From positions 8,651,737 to 8,715,736 of the forward strand of contig NC_092250.1 of NCBI RefSeq assembly GCF_036320965.1: a DNA stretch of 64,000 nt, given 5' to 3'. A program made the position numbers and the translations under genes. The DNA is from Panulirus ornatus. Lineage: Eukaryota; Arthropoda; Malacostraca; Decapoda; Palinuridae. Shown one piece after another: positions 28,027 to 39,967 of the stretch. Below the pieces are notes generated by a model. The model saw nothing but the letters and a program-made list of their open reading frames with translations. It was not told the origin of the DNA and searched no databases. The number at the start of each line of letters is the position of its first letter. Within the stretch, counting starts at the first letter, position 1.

Positions 28027-28027
<1 letters not shown>
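27888..28027 (-). mobile_element. LINE-derived chimeric module, short copy
   Basis: On the - strand this reads from a poly(A)-adjacent AAGAAGGAACAGAGGGGGCC segment to GCTACCTCGCTAACGCGGGA, AATGGCGAATAGTTTGAAA and an A-rich end. It is a 5'-shortened copy of the module at 39677-39917. It lies between two (TA)n arrays. Confidence 0.75.

Positions 28028-28098
<71 letters not shown>
28028..28098. repeat. (TA)n microsatellite
   Basis: A TA array between a chimeric module and a LINE 3' end, both on the - strand. Confidence 0.97.
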
Positions 28099-28102
<4 letters not shown>

Positions 28103-28685
28103 TATTTATACATTTATTTTGCTTTGTCGCTGTCTCCCGCGTTAGCGAGGTAGCGCAAGGAAACAGACGAAAGAGTGGCCCAAACCACCCACATACACAT
28201 GTATATACATACACGTCCACACACGCAAATATACATACCTATACATCTCAACGTATACATGTATATATAAACACAGACACATAGATATATACACGTGTAC
28301 ATAATTCATACTGTCTGCCTTTATTCATTTCCATCGCCACCTCGCCACACATGTAGTAACAATCCCTCCCCCCCCTCATGTATGCGAGGTAGTGCTAGGA
28401 AAAGACAACAAAGTCCCCATTCATTCACACTCAGTCTCTAGCTGTCATGTCATAATGCACCGAAACCACAGCTCTATTTCCACATCCAGGCCCCACAGAA
28501 CTTTCCATGGTTTACCCCAGACGCTTCACAAGCCCTGGTTCAATCCATTGACAGCACGTCGGCCCCGGTATACCACATCGTTCCAATTCACTCTATTCCT
28601 TGCACGCCTTTCACTCTCCTTCATGTTCAGGCCCCGATCACTCAAAATCTTTTTCACTCCATCTTTCCACCTCCAATTTGGTCTC

Positions 28686-28687
<2 letters not shown>
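28099..28687 (-). mobile_element. RTE-like LINE 3' fragment
   Basis: A - strand 3' UTR (starting TTATTTTGCTTTGTCGCTGTC) and the last part of the RT C-terminal domain. It is cut at the GRPNW segment (28687), where a (TA)n array takes over. No endonuclease or RT core is present. Confidence 0.85.

Positions 28688-28753
<66 letters not shown>
28688..28753. repeat. (TA)n microsatellite
   Basis: A TA array that interrupts the LINE coding segment at 28687 directly. Confidence 0.97.
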
Positions 28754-28755
<2 letters not shown>

Positions 28756-28992
28756 TTTTTCTTTCATACTATTCGCCATTTCCCGCATTAACGAGGTAGC
28801 GTTAAGAACAGAGGACTGGGCCTTTGAAGGAATATCCTCACCTGGCCCCCTTCTCTGTTCCTTCTTTTGGAAAAAAAGAAATAATGAGAGGGGAGGATTT
28901 CCAGCCCCCCGCTCCCTTCCCTTTTAGTCGCCTTCTACGACACGCAGGGAATACGTGGGAAGTATTCTTTCTCCCCTATCCCCAGGAAGGCC
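28754..28992 (-). mobile_element. LINE-derived chimeric module, complete copy
   Basis: About 239 bp. In its own orientation it starts near CCTGGGGATAGGGGAGAAAG at the high coordinate. It passes a LINE 5'-UTR-like half (ACTTCCCACGTATTCCC, GTCGTAGAAGGCGACTAAAA), then AAGAAGGAACAGAGAAGGGG, and ends with a LINE 3'-end-like half (GCTACCTCGTTAATGCGGGA, AATGGCGAATAG, A-rich). Confidence 0.8.
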
Positions 28993-29002
28993 TATATATA
29001 TG

Positions 29003-29098
<96 letters not shown>
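28993..29098. repeat. (TA)n microsatellite
   Basis: A TA array with slight interruptions at its start (TATATGTATATACATATA). It lies between a chimeric module and the 3' end of the next LINE. Confidence 0.96.
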
Positions 29099-29101
<3 letters not shown>

Positions 29102-29238
29102 TTGCTTTGTCGCTGTCTCCCGCATTTGAGAGGTAGCGCAAGGACACAGACGAAATAAATGGCCCAACCCACCCCCATACACATGTATATACATACACGT
29201 CCACACACGCAAATATACATACCCATACATCTCAATGT

Positions 29239-29343
<105 letters not shown>

Positions 29344-29599
29344 CACACACAGACACATACATATATACACATGCACACAATTCACACTGTCTACCTTTAT
29401 TCATTCCCATCGCCACCTCGCCACACATGGAATAACATGCCCCTCCCCCCTCATGTGTGCGAGGTAGCGCTAAGAGAGGACAACAAAGGCCCCATTCGTT
29501 CACACTCAGTCTCTAGCTGTCATGCAATAATGCCCGAAACCACAGCTCCCTTTCCACATCCAGACCCCACAGAACTTTTCATGGTTTACCCCAGACGCT

Positions 29600-30405
29600 T
29601 CACATGCCCTGATTCAATCCATTGACAGCACGTCGACCCAGGTATACCACATCGATCCAATTCACTCTATTCCTTGCACGCCTTTCACCATCTTGCATGT
29701 TCAGGCCCCGATCACTCAAAATCTTTTTCACTCCATCTTTCCACCTCCAATTTGGTCTCCCATTTCTCCTCGTTCCATCCACCTCCGACCCATATATCCT
29801 TTTGGTCAATCTATCCTCACTCATTCTCTCCATGTGCCCAAACCATTTCAAAACATCCTCTTCTGCTCTCTCAACCACGCTCTTTTTATTTCCACACATC
29901 TCTCTTACCCTTACATTACTTACTCGATCAAACCACCTCACACCACATATTGTCCTCAAACATTTCATTTCCAGCACATCCACCCTCCTGCGCACAACTC
30001 TATCCATAGCCCATGCCTCGCAACCATACAACATTGTTGGAACCACTATTCCCTCAAACATACCCATTTTTGCTTTCGGAGATAATGTTTTCGACTTCCA
30101 CACATTCTTCAAGGCTCCCAGGATTTTCGCCCCTTCCCCCACCGTATGATTCACTTCCGTTTCCATGGTTCCATCCGCTGCCAGATCCACTCCCATATAT
30201 CTAAAACACTTTACTTCCTCCAGTTTTTCTCCATTCAAACTTACCTCCCAGTTGACTTGACCCTCAACCCTACTGTACCTAATAACCTTGCTCTTATTCA
30301 CATTTACTCTTAACTTTCTTCTTTCACACACTTTACCAAACTCATTCACCAGCTTCTGCAGTTTCTTACATGAATCAGCCACCAACGCTGTATCATCAGC
30401 GAACA
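29600..30405 (-). pseudogene. LINE RT C-terminal half, uninterrupted
   Basis: About 268 codons are open from LLFADDTALVADSCKK to the natural C-terminus NGLNQGM. They include RKLRVNVNKSKV, CFRYMGVDLAADGTM, MLYGCEAWAMDRVVRRRVD, CGVRWFDRVSNVRVREM and NGRPNWRWKDGVKKIL. This is the best preserved C-terminal half in the window. The frame continues upstream to 30523 only because it reads into a CR1-like fragment. The start of the protein is absent, so this is a fragment and not a gene. Confidence 0.85.
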
Positions 30406-30410
30406 ACAAT

Positions 30411-31010
30411 ATCCCAATATCATGGGAGCACCATTCGGTGTTGTTGTTGGTTTTATTGTTTTCGTCATGCATGGGAATGAATGTGACTGGAGGCCCATCA
30501 TTGATCTGGGCATGAACCAACATGGGTGAGACTCTTCAAGCATCGCGCAGCCCCATTAAGATCCGCCCTTTTCAAGTTCTGGTTTTATGGGGTTCGGTTT
30601 TGATATCTACGTCGAACCTAACCATGTTATGGTCACAAGTGCCTCGATGTTCTCCAACACGGATGCAAGAAATAAATCAAATATATTAGCTTACCTCGTC
30701 GGCTCGGTGACGGTTTGGTAGAAAAAATTGTCTTCGACAAGTTGATGATTCTAGCAGGCTCACTCTTTACACCTCAGATAATTTGCCAGTTAATTTCTGA
30801 AAGATTAGAATACCCAAGAATGATCGAGTCTTTCTGTATTGCCCACTGTAAACTCTTTTTCATGACAGTGTCAGTATTTACTGGCTGACCTATGGTGTCT
30901 CTAAACGAAGTTTATGTTATGTTTGGAAGATTTTGTGCTAATCTAAACATTTTTGTCCAATAGCAGCAAATATTGTTGTCTGCCCTTTGTTAAAGCTCAT
31001 TTAAATCTTG
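30411..31010 (-). mobile_element. CR1-like LINE fragment (endonuclease part)
   Basis: On the - strand: QPVNTDTVMKKSLQWAIQKD and a remnant of the endonuclease NLSEINW block near 30800, then CDHNMVRFDVDIKTEP near 30600, which is the catalytic SDH-type motif with S changed to C. Stops and frame changes are frequent. It abuts the RTE-like copy on its left. Confidence 0.6.
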
Positions 31011-31079
31011 TAGAAAGAAACTGTTGTATCCGTTGAGAATGTCGACTTCATTTTTGTAGCTTTTACCATACCTGTTTCT

Positions 31080-32025
31080 AAACGGAGGGAATCCCTTTCC
31101 AGTAGCTCCGGGCGTGGACTCTACTTAAATTTGCTCGATAGTGCCTTAATTCAAGTAGTCAATAAACCTATTCGGGACGGGAGTATATTAGTTTCGGTTC
31201 TTACTGCAAATGAGGATCTCTTTAATAATGTTGAGGCTTGAGGAAAGTTTAGTTCATATGATTACCTACAAATTACTTTCAACACTGCACCTAATGTCGG
31301 TCAACAAGACGGAGAAAAATATCAGATTTTAAACGCACAAATTTTAATTGATCGCAAACCTGAGATTATACAGTCAATGTAGATGACATGGACTTAGCTT
31401 GGTAAAGCTTCAGAGAAGATTTACATATCCGTAGTAAAAACGATAAGGCAAACCACAGTATGAATTCTGTTAAACTCCAAAAGGTGAATGAGTAACAAAG
31501 CTTGGGAGTAATTGGTGTAATAATCTCTGGAGGCATAAAACCAAGTAAGCAATGCACAGAAGCAGTGAAAAGAGCGAACAAAATTCTTGGCTCCATAGGT
31601 ACCTTCGAAGTCATCCCTACATTTTACAGTGCATTGGTTCAACCACATCTTGAATATTTATTCAGTTTTGGAAAACCTACCTTAAAAAAGACATAGACAG
31701 AATGGAGAGACAGAAAGAGATCTTACGAGATCAGATATAACAAATTGAATCTATTCAACTCTGAAAAAAGAAAGTTAAGAGGTGATCTGATACAAGTATT
31801 TAAAAAGATCAAAGGCTTCGATAATCTTGATTTATCAAATTACCTTAGATATTATTCGTTTGATTTTACTTGTAGCAATGGATACAAACTTGTGAGGAAA
31901 CGATTTACCTCGAATAAGGTGAAGCGCTTTTTTTCAACAGGATTATTAACATTAGGAACGATTTGCCAAGTTGAGCGCTTGGAAAGTTTAAATTTAAGAT
32001 TGATAAATGCTTCTCTTCAAGTCCA
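31080..32025 (+). mobile_element. CR1-like LINE fragment (endonuclease end plus RT C-terminus)
   Basis: On the + strand: VVNKPIRDGSILVSVLTANE near 31160, SSYDYLQITFN near 31250 (a decayed endonuclease end), then GVIISGGIKPSKQCTEAVKR with YSALVQPHLEY (31502-31696) and LFNSEKRKLRGDLIQVFKKI (31745 onward) from the end of the RT region. The RT core is missing. It is oriented head-to-head with the fragment at 30411-31010. Confidence 0.75.
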
Positions 32026-32214
32026 TGACTTTCACTATTTACGGCTCCATACTCAAAACGACAATTTGTAGGTTGTTCTCTTTGATATATCTATATGCCT
32101 TCCAACTGTTACCAAACTATTCTGGTAATTTCTGACATCTTCCAGTATTAAAAACAGCCTTGAAAGGACCCAGCAGTCAGTTGCTCTTCGAATTACATTG
32201 CATTCTTTGTACTC
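32026..32214. other. Short unassigned segment between LINEs
   Basis: It may be the 3' UTR of the CR1-like fragment or unique intron DNA. No motif decides this. Confidence 0.4.
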
Positions 32215-32835
32215 CGTTTTCCCTGGGTGTCGTAGAAGACGACTAAGAGGGGCGGGAGATGGAGGCTGGCATTCTCTCCCCAATCTATCATTTTGATTTC
32301 TAAAAGAAGGAACAGAAGAAGGAGCCAAGCAAGGTGTGCTCATCCTTCACGAAAATTCACGCTTGGGCGTCTAAATATGTGTGGATGTAACCAAGATGAG
32401 AGGAAAGGAGAAATAGATGGGATGTTTGAGGTAAGGAACCTCGATGGTCTGGCTCTGAGTGACAGAAAGCTAAAGAGGTAGAATCATGGTTTGGGTTGAG
32501 GGCAGGAGCTAAGGAAAGGTGGAAGCACCGATCAAGTATGAATATTGGTACTGAAAGAAAGAGTACGTATAGTGAAGTGAGTTATAGACTGATTTGGGTA
32601 AAAATGAGATTTGTGAGAGAGGGGTAAATAATTGGTGCTTTACTTTTGACCATAGTATGAAGAAGGATGAGAGGCAAGTGTTTTGTGATCAGGTAAGGAG
32701 TGAGAGTATAAGTGAGTTTGAACTAGAGATCGGATGTTAATGATGGATGATTTAGATGCGAGAGTGACTATTGTGACAATTGAGAGTCTAACTAGAGGCC
32801 ATGGGGTTTCAGTTACGTGAATAGGAATTGTGAGC
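32215..32835 (+). mobile_element. RTE-like LINE 5' fragment
   Basis: Starts in the 5' UTR (GTGTCGTAGAAGACGACTAAGAGG, then AGAAGGAACAGAAGAAGGAGCC) and includes a decayed endonuclease start (KGEIDGMFEVRNLDGLALSD). It ends near 32835. It shows the authentic LINE 5' UTR against which the chimeric modules can be compared. Confidence 0.75.
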
Positions 32836-32965
32836 AGCTTTCTTCTCATACTATCAACTTTCTTCCAAAACATCTTATTTTCCTCAAATTTAATGATAGT
32901 CATCTTCAACTCACATTTCTTTTTTACCCCTGCGCCTTCCTCTTGACCTCCTACCTCTTTCTTTA
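32836..32965 (-). mobile_element. Tiny RTE-like LINE fragment (linker)
   Basis: A - strand fragment equivalent to the NKMFWKEVN linker segment plus neighbouring bases, joined to another copy's 3' UTR. Confidence 0.55.
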
Positions 32966-32976
32966 TTTCATTCTAT

Positions 32977-34520
32977 TATACTTAGTCGCTTTAGCGAGGC
33001 AGCGCAAGGAAGCAGACGAAAGAATCGCCTAACCCAACCACATACACATGTATATACATAAACGCCCACACACGCACATATACATACCTATGCATTTCAA
33101 CGTATACATATATATACATACACAGACAAAACACATATAAACATGAACATATTCACACTTACTGCCTTCATCCATTCTCGTCGCCACCCCGCCACACAAG
33201 AAAAAAACAACCCCCCCCCTCCCTCCCGCGAGCGCGAGGCAGCGCTAGGAAAAGACAACAAAGGCCCCATTCGTTCATATTCAGTCTCTCGCTGTCATGT
33301 ATAATACACCGAAACCACAGCTCCCTTTCCACATTCAGCCCCCACAAAACTTTCCATGGTTCACCGCAGACGCTTCACATGTCTGGTTCAATCCATTGAC
33401 AGCACGTCGACCCCGGTGTACCACATCGTTCCAATTCACTCTATTCCTTACACGCCCTTCACTTCCTGTATGTTCAGGCCACGATCACTCAAAATCTTTT
33501 TCACTCTATAATTACCACCTCCAATTTGGTCTCCAACTTCTCGTTCCCTCCACCTCTGACACATATATCCCCTTTGTCAATCTTTCCTCACTCATTCTCT
33601 CCATGTGACCAAACCATTTCAATAAACCCTCTTCTGCTTTCTCAACCACACACTCTCTTTATTACCACACATCTCTCTTATGCTATTATTACTTACTCGA
33701 TCAAACCACCTCACACCACTTATTGTCCCCAAACATTTCATTTCCAACACATCCACCCTCCTCCGCATAACCCTATATATAGACCATGCCTCGCAAACAT
33801 ACCCATTTTTGCTCTCCGAGATAACGTTCTCGCCTTCCATACATTCTTCAACGCTCCCAGAACCTTCGCCCCCTCGCACACCCTGTGACTCACTTCCGCT
33901 TCCATGGTTCCATCCTCTGCCAAATCTACTCCAAGATGTCTAAAGCACTTCACTTTCTCCAGTTTTTCTCCATTCAAACTGACCTCCCAATTAACTTGTC
34001 CTTCAACCCTACTGGACCTAATTACCTTACTCTTATTCACATTTGCTCTCAACTTTCTTTTTTCACACACTTTACCAAACTCAGTGACCAACTTCTGCAG
34101 TTTCTCACCCGAATCAGACACCAGTGTTGTATCAACAGTGAACAACAACTGACTCACTTCCCAAGCTCTCTCGTCCACAACAGACTACATACTTGCCCCT
34201 CCCTCCAAAACTCTTGCATTCACCTCCCTAGCAACCCCATCCATAAACAAATTAAACAACCATGAGACATCACGCACCCCTGCCGCAAACTGACATTCAC
34301 TGGGAACCAGTCACCTTCTTCTCCCTCCTTTTACACATGCCTTACATCCTCGATAAAAAATTTTCACTGCCTCTACCAACTTACCTCTCACACCATATAT
34401 TCTTAATACATTCCAAAGAGCATCTCTATCTGCTCTACCATATGTCTTCTCTAGATCCATAAATGCTACATAGAAATCCATGTGTTTTTCTGTCTGTATC
34501 TCCCCTATCCCCAGGGATAT
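32977..34520 (-). mobile_element. Internally deleted LINE derivative, first tandem copy
   Basis: A - strand unit: 3' UTR from 32977, RT C-terminal and central parts, ending at the RT segment EKHMDFYVAFMDLEKTYGRAD near 34485. Directly beyond, instead of the rest of the RT, lies the 5'-terminal motif of the family (CCCTGGGGATAGGGGAGATA on the - strand, near 34497-34516). The upstream half of the element (5' UTR body, endonuclease, RT start) is therefore deleted. The neighbour on the right has the same structure. Confidence 0.8.
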
Positions 34521-36098
34521 ATATCTATTTGTTTTGTCGCTGTCTCCCGCGTCAGCAAGGCAGTGCAAGGAAACAGACGAAAGAATGGCCCAACCCACCC
34601 ACAGACACATGTATATACATACACATCCACACACGTAAATATACATACCTCTACATCTCAACGTATACATATATATATATACACACAGAGACATATACAC
34701 ATATACACATGTACATAATTTATACTCTCCTTTATTCATTCCCATAGCCATCCCGCCACAAATGAAAATAGCAACCCCTCCCCCTGCATGTGGGCGAGGT
34801 AGCGCTAGGAAAAGACAACAAAGGCCACAATCGTTCACACCAATCTCTAGCTGTCATGTATAATGCACTGAAACCTCAGATCCCTTTCCACATCCATGCC
34901 CCACAGAACTTTCCATGGTTTAATGGTTTACCCCAGACGCTTCACACGCCCTGGTTCACTCCATTGAAAGCACGTCGACCCCGGTATACCACATCGTTCC
35001 AATTCGCTCTATTCCTTGCTCGCCTTTCACCCTCCTGCATGTTCAGGCCCCAATCACTCAAAACTTTTTCACTCCATCTTTCCACCTCCAACTTGGTCTC
35101 CCACTTCTCCTCGTTCCCTCCACTTCTGACACATATATCCTCTTGGTCAATCTTTCCTCACTCATTTTCTCCATGTGACCAAACCATTTCAAAACACTCT
35201 CTTCTGTTCTCTCAACCACACTTTTTATTACCACATATCTCTCTTACCCTATTATTACTTACTCGATCAAACCACCTCACACCATATATTGTCCTCAAAC
35301 ACCTCATTTCCAGCACATCCACCCTCCTCCGCACAACTCTATCTATAGCAACCATATAACATAGTTGGAACCACTATTCCCACAAATATACCTATTTTTG
35401 CTCTGTGATAACGTTTTCGCCTTCCACACATTCTTCAGCGCTTCGACAACCTTCGTCCCATCGCCCACCCTGTGACTCACTTCCGTTTCCATGGTTCCAT
35501 CCGCTGCTAAACACACTCCAAGATATATAAAACCCTTCACTTTCTCCAGTTTTTCTCCATTCAAACTGACCTTCCAGTTGACTTGTCCTTCAACCCTACT
35601 GAACCTAATCACCTTGCTCTTATTCACATTTACTCTCAACTTTCTTTTTTCACACACTTTACCAAACTCAAGTCACCAACTTCTGCAGTTTCTCACCCGA
35701 ATCAGCCACCATTGTATCAACAGTGAACAACAACTGACTCACTTCCCAAGCTCTCTCGTTCACAACAGACTACATACTTGCCCCTCTCTCCAAAACTCTT
35801 GCATTCACCTCCCTAACAACCCCATCCATAAACAAATCAAACAACCATGGAGACATCACGCACCCCTGCTGCAAACCGACATTCACTGGGAACCAGTCAC
35901 CTTCTTCTCCCTCCTCTTACACATGCCTTACATGCTCGATAAAAACTTTTCACTGCCTCTACCAACTTACCTCTCACACCATGTATTCATAATACCTTCC
36001 ACAGAGTATCTCTATCAGCTCTCTCATATGTCTTCTCCAGATCCATAAAGGCTACAGAGATGTGTTTTTCTATCTGTATCTCCCCTATTCCCAACGAT
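34521..36098 (-). mobile_element. Internally deleted LINE derivative, second tandem copy
   Basis: Same layout as the previous unit: 3' UTR, RT C-terminal part (35343-35657 and others), RT centre ending at AFMDLEKTYERADRD near 36060, then the 5' motif, slightly mutated (CGTTGGGAATAGGGGAGATA on the - strand). The offset between the two units is about 1.57 kb. They share diagnostic variants, such as the GGGAACCAGTCACCTTCTTC stretch. Confidence 0.8.
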
Positions 36099-39000
36099 AT
36101 ATATTTATTTGTCGCTGTCTCCTGCGTTAGCGAGGTAGCGCAAGGAAGCAGACTAAAGAATGGCCCAACCCACCTACATACACATGTATATACATACGCA
36201 TCCACACACGCAAATATGCATACCTATACATCTCAACGTATACATATATATACACAGACAGGCATATACATATATAAACATGTACATAATTGATACTGTC
36301 TTCCTTTATTCATTCCCATCGCCACCCCGCCACACATGAAAGTAGCAACCCCTCCCCCTGCATGTGCGCGAGGTAGCGCTAGGAAAAGACAACAAAGGGC
36401 ACATTCGTTCACACTGAGTCTCTAGCTGTCATGTATAATGCACTGAAACCACAGCTCCCTTTCCACATCCAGGCCCCAGAGAACTTTCCATGGTTTACCC
36501 CAGACGCTTCATACGCCCTGTTTCAATCCATTGACAGCACGTCGACGCCGGTATACCACATCGTTCCAATTCACTCTATTCCTTGCACGCCTTTCACCCT
36601 CCTGCTTGCTCAGGCCCCAATCACTCAAAAACTTTTTCACTCCATCTTTCCACCTCCAATTTGGTCTCCTACTTCTCTTCGTTCCCTACACCTCTGACAC
36701 ATATATCCTCTTGGCCAAGCTCTCCTCACTCATTCTCTCTATGTGACCAAACCATTTTAAAACACCATCTTCTGCTCTCTCAACCACACTCTTCTTATCA
36801 CCACACATCTCTCTTACCCTATTATCATTTACTCGATCAAACCACCTCACACCACATATTGTCCTTAAACACCTCATTTCCTGCACATCCACCCTCCTCC
36901 GCACAACTCTATCTATAAGCCACACCTCGCAACCATATAACATTGTTGGAACCACTATTCCTTCAGACATACCCATTTTTGGTTTCCGAGATAATATTCT
37001 CAACTTCCACACATTCTTCAACGCTCCCAGAACCTCCCCCACCCTATGATTCATTTCCGCTTCCATGGTTCCATCCCCTGCCAAATCCACTACCAGATTT
37101 CTAAAACACTTCACTTCCTTCAGTTTCTCTCCATTCAAACTGACCTCCCAATTGACATGTCCCTCAACGCTACTGTACCTAATAACCTTGTTCTCAGCTT
37201 TCTTCTCTCACACACTTTACCATACTCATTCACCAGCTTCTGCAGTTTCTCACCCGAATCAGCCACCAGCGCTGTATCATCAGCGAACAACAACTGACTC
37301 ACTTCCCGAGCTCCTTCATCCACAACAGGCTCCATACTTGCCCCTCTTTCCAAAACTCTTGCATTCACCTCCCTAACAACCCCATCCATAAACAAATTAA
37401 ACAACCATGGAGACATCACACACCCCTGCCGCAAACCAACATTCACTGAGAACCAGTCACTTTCCTCTCTTCCTACACGTACACATGCCTTACATCCTCG
37501 ATAAAAACTTTTCACTGCTTCTAACAACTTGCCTCCCACACCATATGTTCTTAATACCTTCCACAGAGCATCTCTATCATATCTATCACATGCCTTCTCC
37601 AGATCCATAAATGCTACATACAAATCCATTTCCTTTTCTAATTATTTCTCACATACATTCTTCAAAGCAAACACCTGATCCACACATCCTCTACAACTTC
37701 TGAAACCACAGTGCTCTTTTCCAATCTGATGCTCTGTATATGCCTTCACCCTCTCAATCAATACCCTCCCATATAATTTACCAGGAATACTCAACAAACT
37801 TAAACCTCTGTAATTTGAGCACTCACTTTTATCCCCTTTGCCTTTGTACAATGAGACTGTGCAAGCAACCCTCCAATCCTCAGGCACCTCACCATGAGTC
37901 ATACATACATTAAACAACCTTACCAATCAGTCACCAATACAGTCACCTCATTTTTTTTTAATAAATTCCACTGCAACACCATCCAAACCCGTTGCCTTGC
38001 CGGCTTTCATCTTCCGCAAAGCTTTTACTACCTCTTCTCTGTTTACCAAATCATTCTCCCTAACCCTCTCACTTTCCACACCACCTCGACCAAAACACCC
38101 TATATGTGCCACTCTATCATCAAACACATTCAACAAACCTTCAAAATACTCACTCCATCTACTCACATCACCGCTAGTTGTTATCACTTCCCCATTAACC
38201 CCCTTCACTGAAGTTCCCATTTGTTCCCTTGTCTTGCGCGCTTTATTTACCTCCTTCCAAAACATCTTTTTATTCTCCCTAGAATTTAATGATACTCTCT
38301 CACCCCAACTTTTATTTCCCCTCTTTTTCACCTCTTGCACCTTTCCTTGAACTTCAGCCTCTTTCTTTTATACATCTCCCAGTCATTTGCATTGTTTCCC
38401 AGCAAAAATCGTCCAAATGCCTCTCTCTTGTCTTTCACTAATAATCTTACCTCTTCATCCCACCACTCACTCCCATTTCTAATCTGCCCACATCCCACGC
38501 TTCTCATGGCACAAGCATCTTTTCTGCAAGCCATCACTGCTTCCCTAGATACATCCCATTCCTCTCCCACTCCCCTTATGTCCTTTGTTGTCACCTTTTT
38601 CCATTCTGTACTCAGTCTCTCCTGGTACTTCCTCACACGTCTCCTTCCCGGGTTCACTTACTCTCACTACTCTCTTAACCCCAACATTCTCTCTTCTTTT
38701 CTGAAAACCTCTACAAATCTTCACCTTCGGCTCCACAAGATAATGTTCAGACATCCCTCCAGTTGCACCTCTCAGCACATTAACATCCAAAAGTCTCTCT
38801 TTCGCGCACCTATCAATTAACATGTAATCAAATAACGCTCTCTGGCCATCTCCCCTACTTACATACGTATACTTATGTATATCTCTCTTTTTAAACCAGG
38901 TATTTCCAATCAACAGTCCTTTTTCAGCACATAAATCTACATTCTCTTCACCATTTCCATTTACAACACTGAACATCACATGTACACCAATTATTCCTTC

Positions 39001-39568
39001 AACTGCCACATTACTCACCTTTGCATTCAAATCACCCACCACTGTAACCCGGTCTCGTGCATCAAAACTACTAACACACTCACTCAGCTGCTCCCAAAAC
39101 ACTTGCATCTCATGATCTTTCTTCTCATACCCAGGTGCATATGCTCCAATAATCATCAGTCTCTCTCCATCGACTTTCAGTTTTACCCATGTCAATCTAG
39201 AGTTTACTTTCATACACCCTATTACATGCACCCACCACTCCTGTTTCAGAAGTAGTGCTACTCCTTCCCTTGCTCTTGTCCTCTCACTAACCCCTGACTT
39301 TACTGCCAAGACATTCCCAAACCACTCTTCCCCTTTACTCTTGACCTTCGTTTCACTCAAAGCCAAAAAATCCAGGTTCCTTTCCTCAAACATACTACCT
39401 TTCTCTCCTTTTTCTCATCTTCGTTACATCCACACCCATTTAGACACCCCTTCGAGGAGCCTTCGAGGGAGGAGGATGAGTTGTACCCGCGTGACTCCTT
39501 CTGTTTCCCCTTTTAGAAAATTAAGATTCAAGGAGGAGAGGGTTTGCAGTCCCCCGTTCCCCATGACT
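36099..39568 (-). mobile_element. RTE-like LINE, the most complete copy
   Basis: A - strand copy covering about 3.47 kb: 3' UTR (36099-36505), C-terminal domain, RT, endonuclease (38545-39393) and most of the 5' UTR (to about 39568). It gives the best estimate of element structure: one ORF of about 980 codons from near 39440 to near 36500, with no sign of a separate upstream ORF. The 5' end stops at a (TA)n array. Confidence 0.9.
36500..39440 (-). pseudogene. LINE endonuclease-RT ORF, nearly complete but broken
   Basis: The endonuclease is open from MFEERNLDFLALSETKVK (39393) to about 38660, with VTVVGDLNAKVSN and the terminal motif read as MSEHYLVEP. Here the SDH catalytic aspartate is changed to glutamate. 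A frameshift follows near 38650 and again near 38335. The RT part continues in pieces at 38340-37948, 37926-37642 (CGFRSCRGCVDQ), 37629-37135 (AFMDLEKACDRYD, QGCVMSPWLFNLF, FADDTALVADS) and 37138-36686 (C-terminal domain). At 37170-37195 about 20 bp of the RKLRVNVNKSK segment are lost. Confidence 0.88.
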
Positions 39569-39569
39569 A

Positions 39570-39917
<348 letters not shown>

Positions 39918-39964
<47 letters not shown>
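39918..39964. repeat. (TA)n microsatellite
   Basis: A TA array after the poly(A) end of the chimeric module. A LINE copy starts immediately after it. Confidence 0.97.

Positions 39965-39967
<3 letters not shown>

Noticed and set aside
29600..30523. A 307-codon ORF as one gene
   Set aside because: Its first about 40 codons come from a CR1-like fragment and the rest from an RTE-like LINE; it is a chance fusion.
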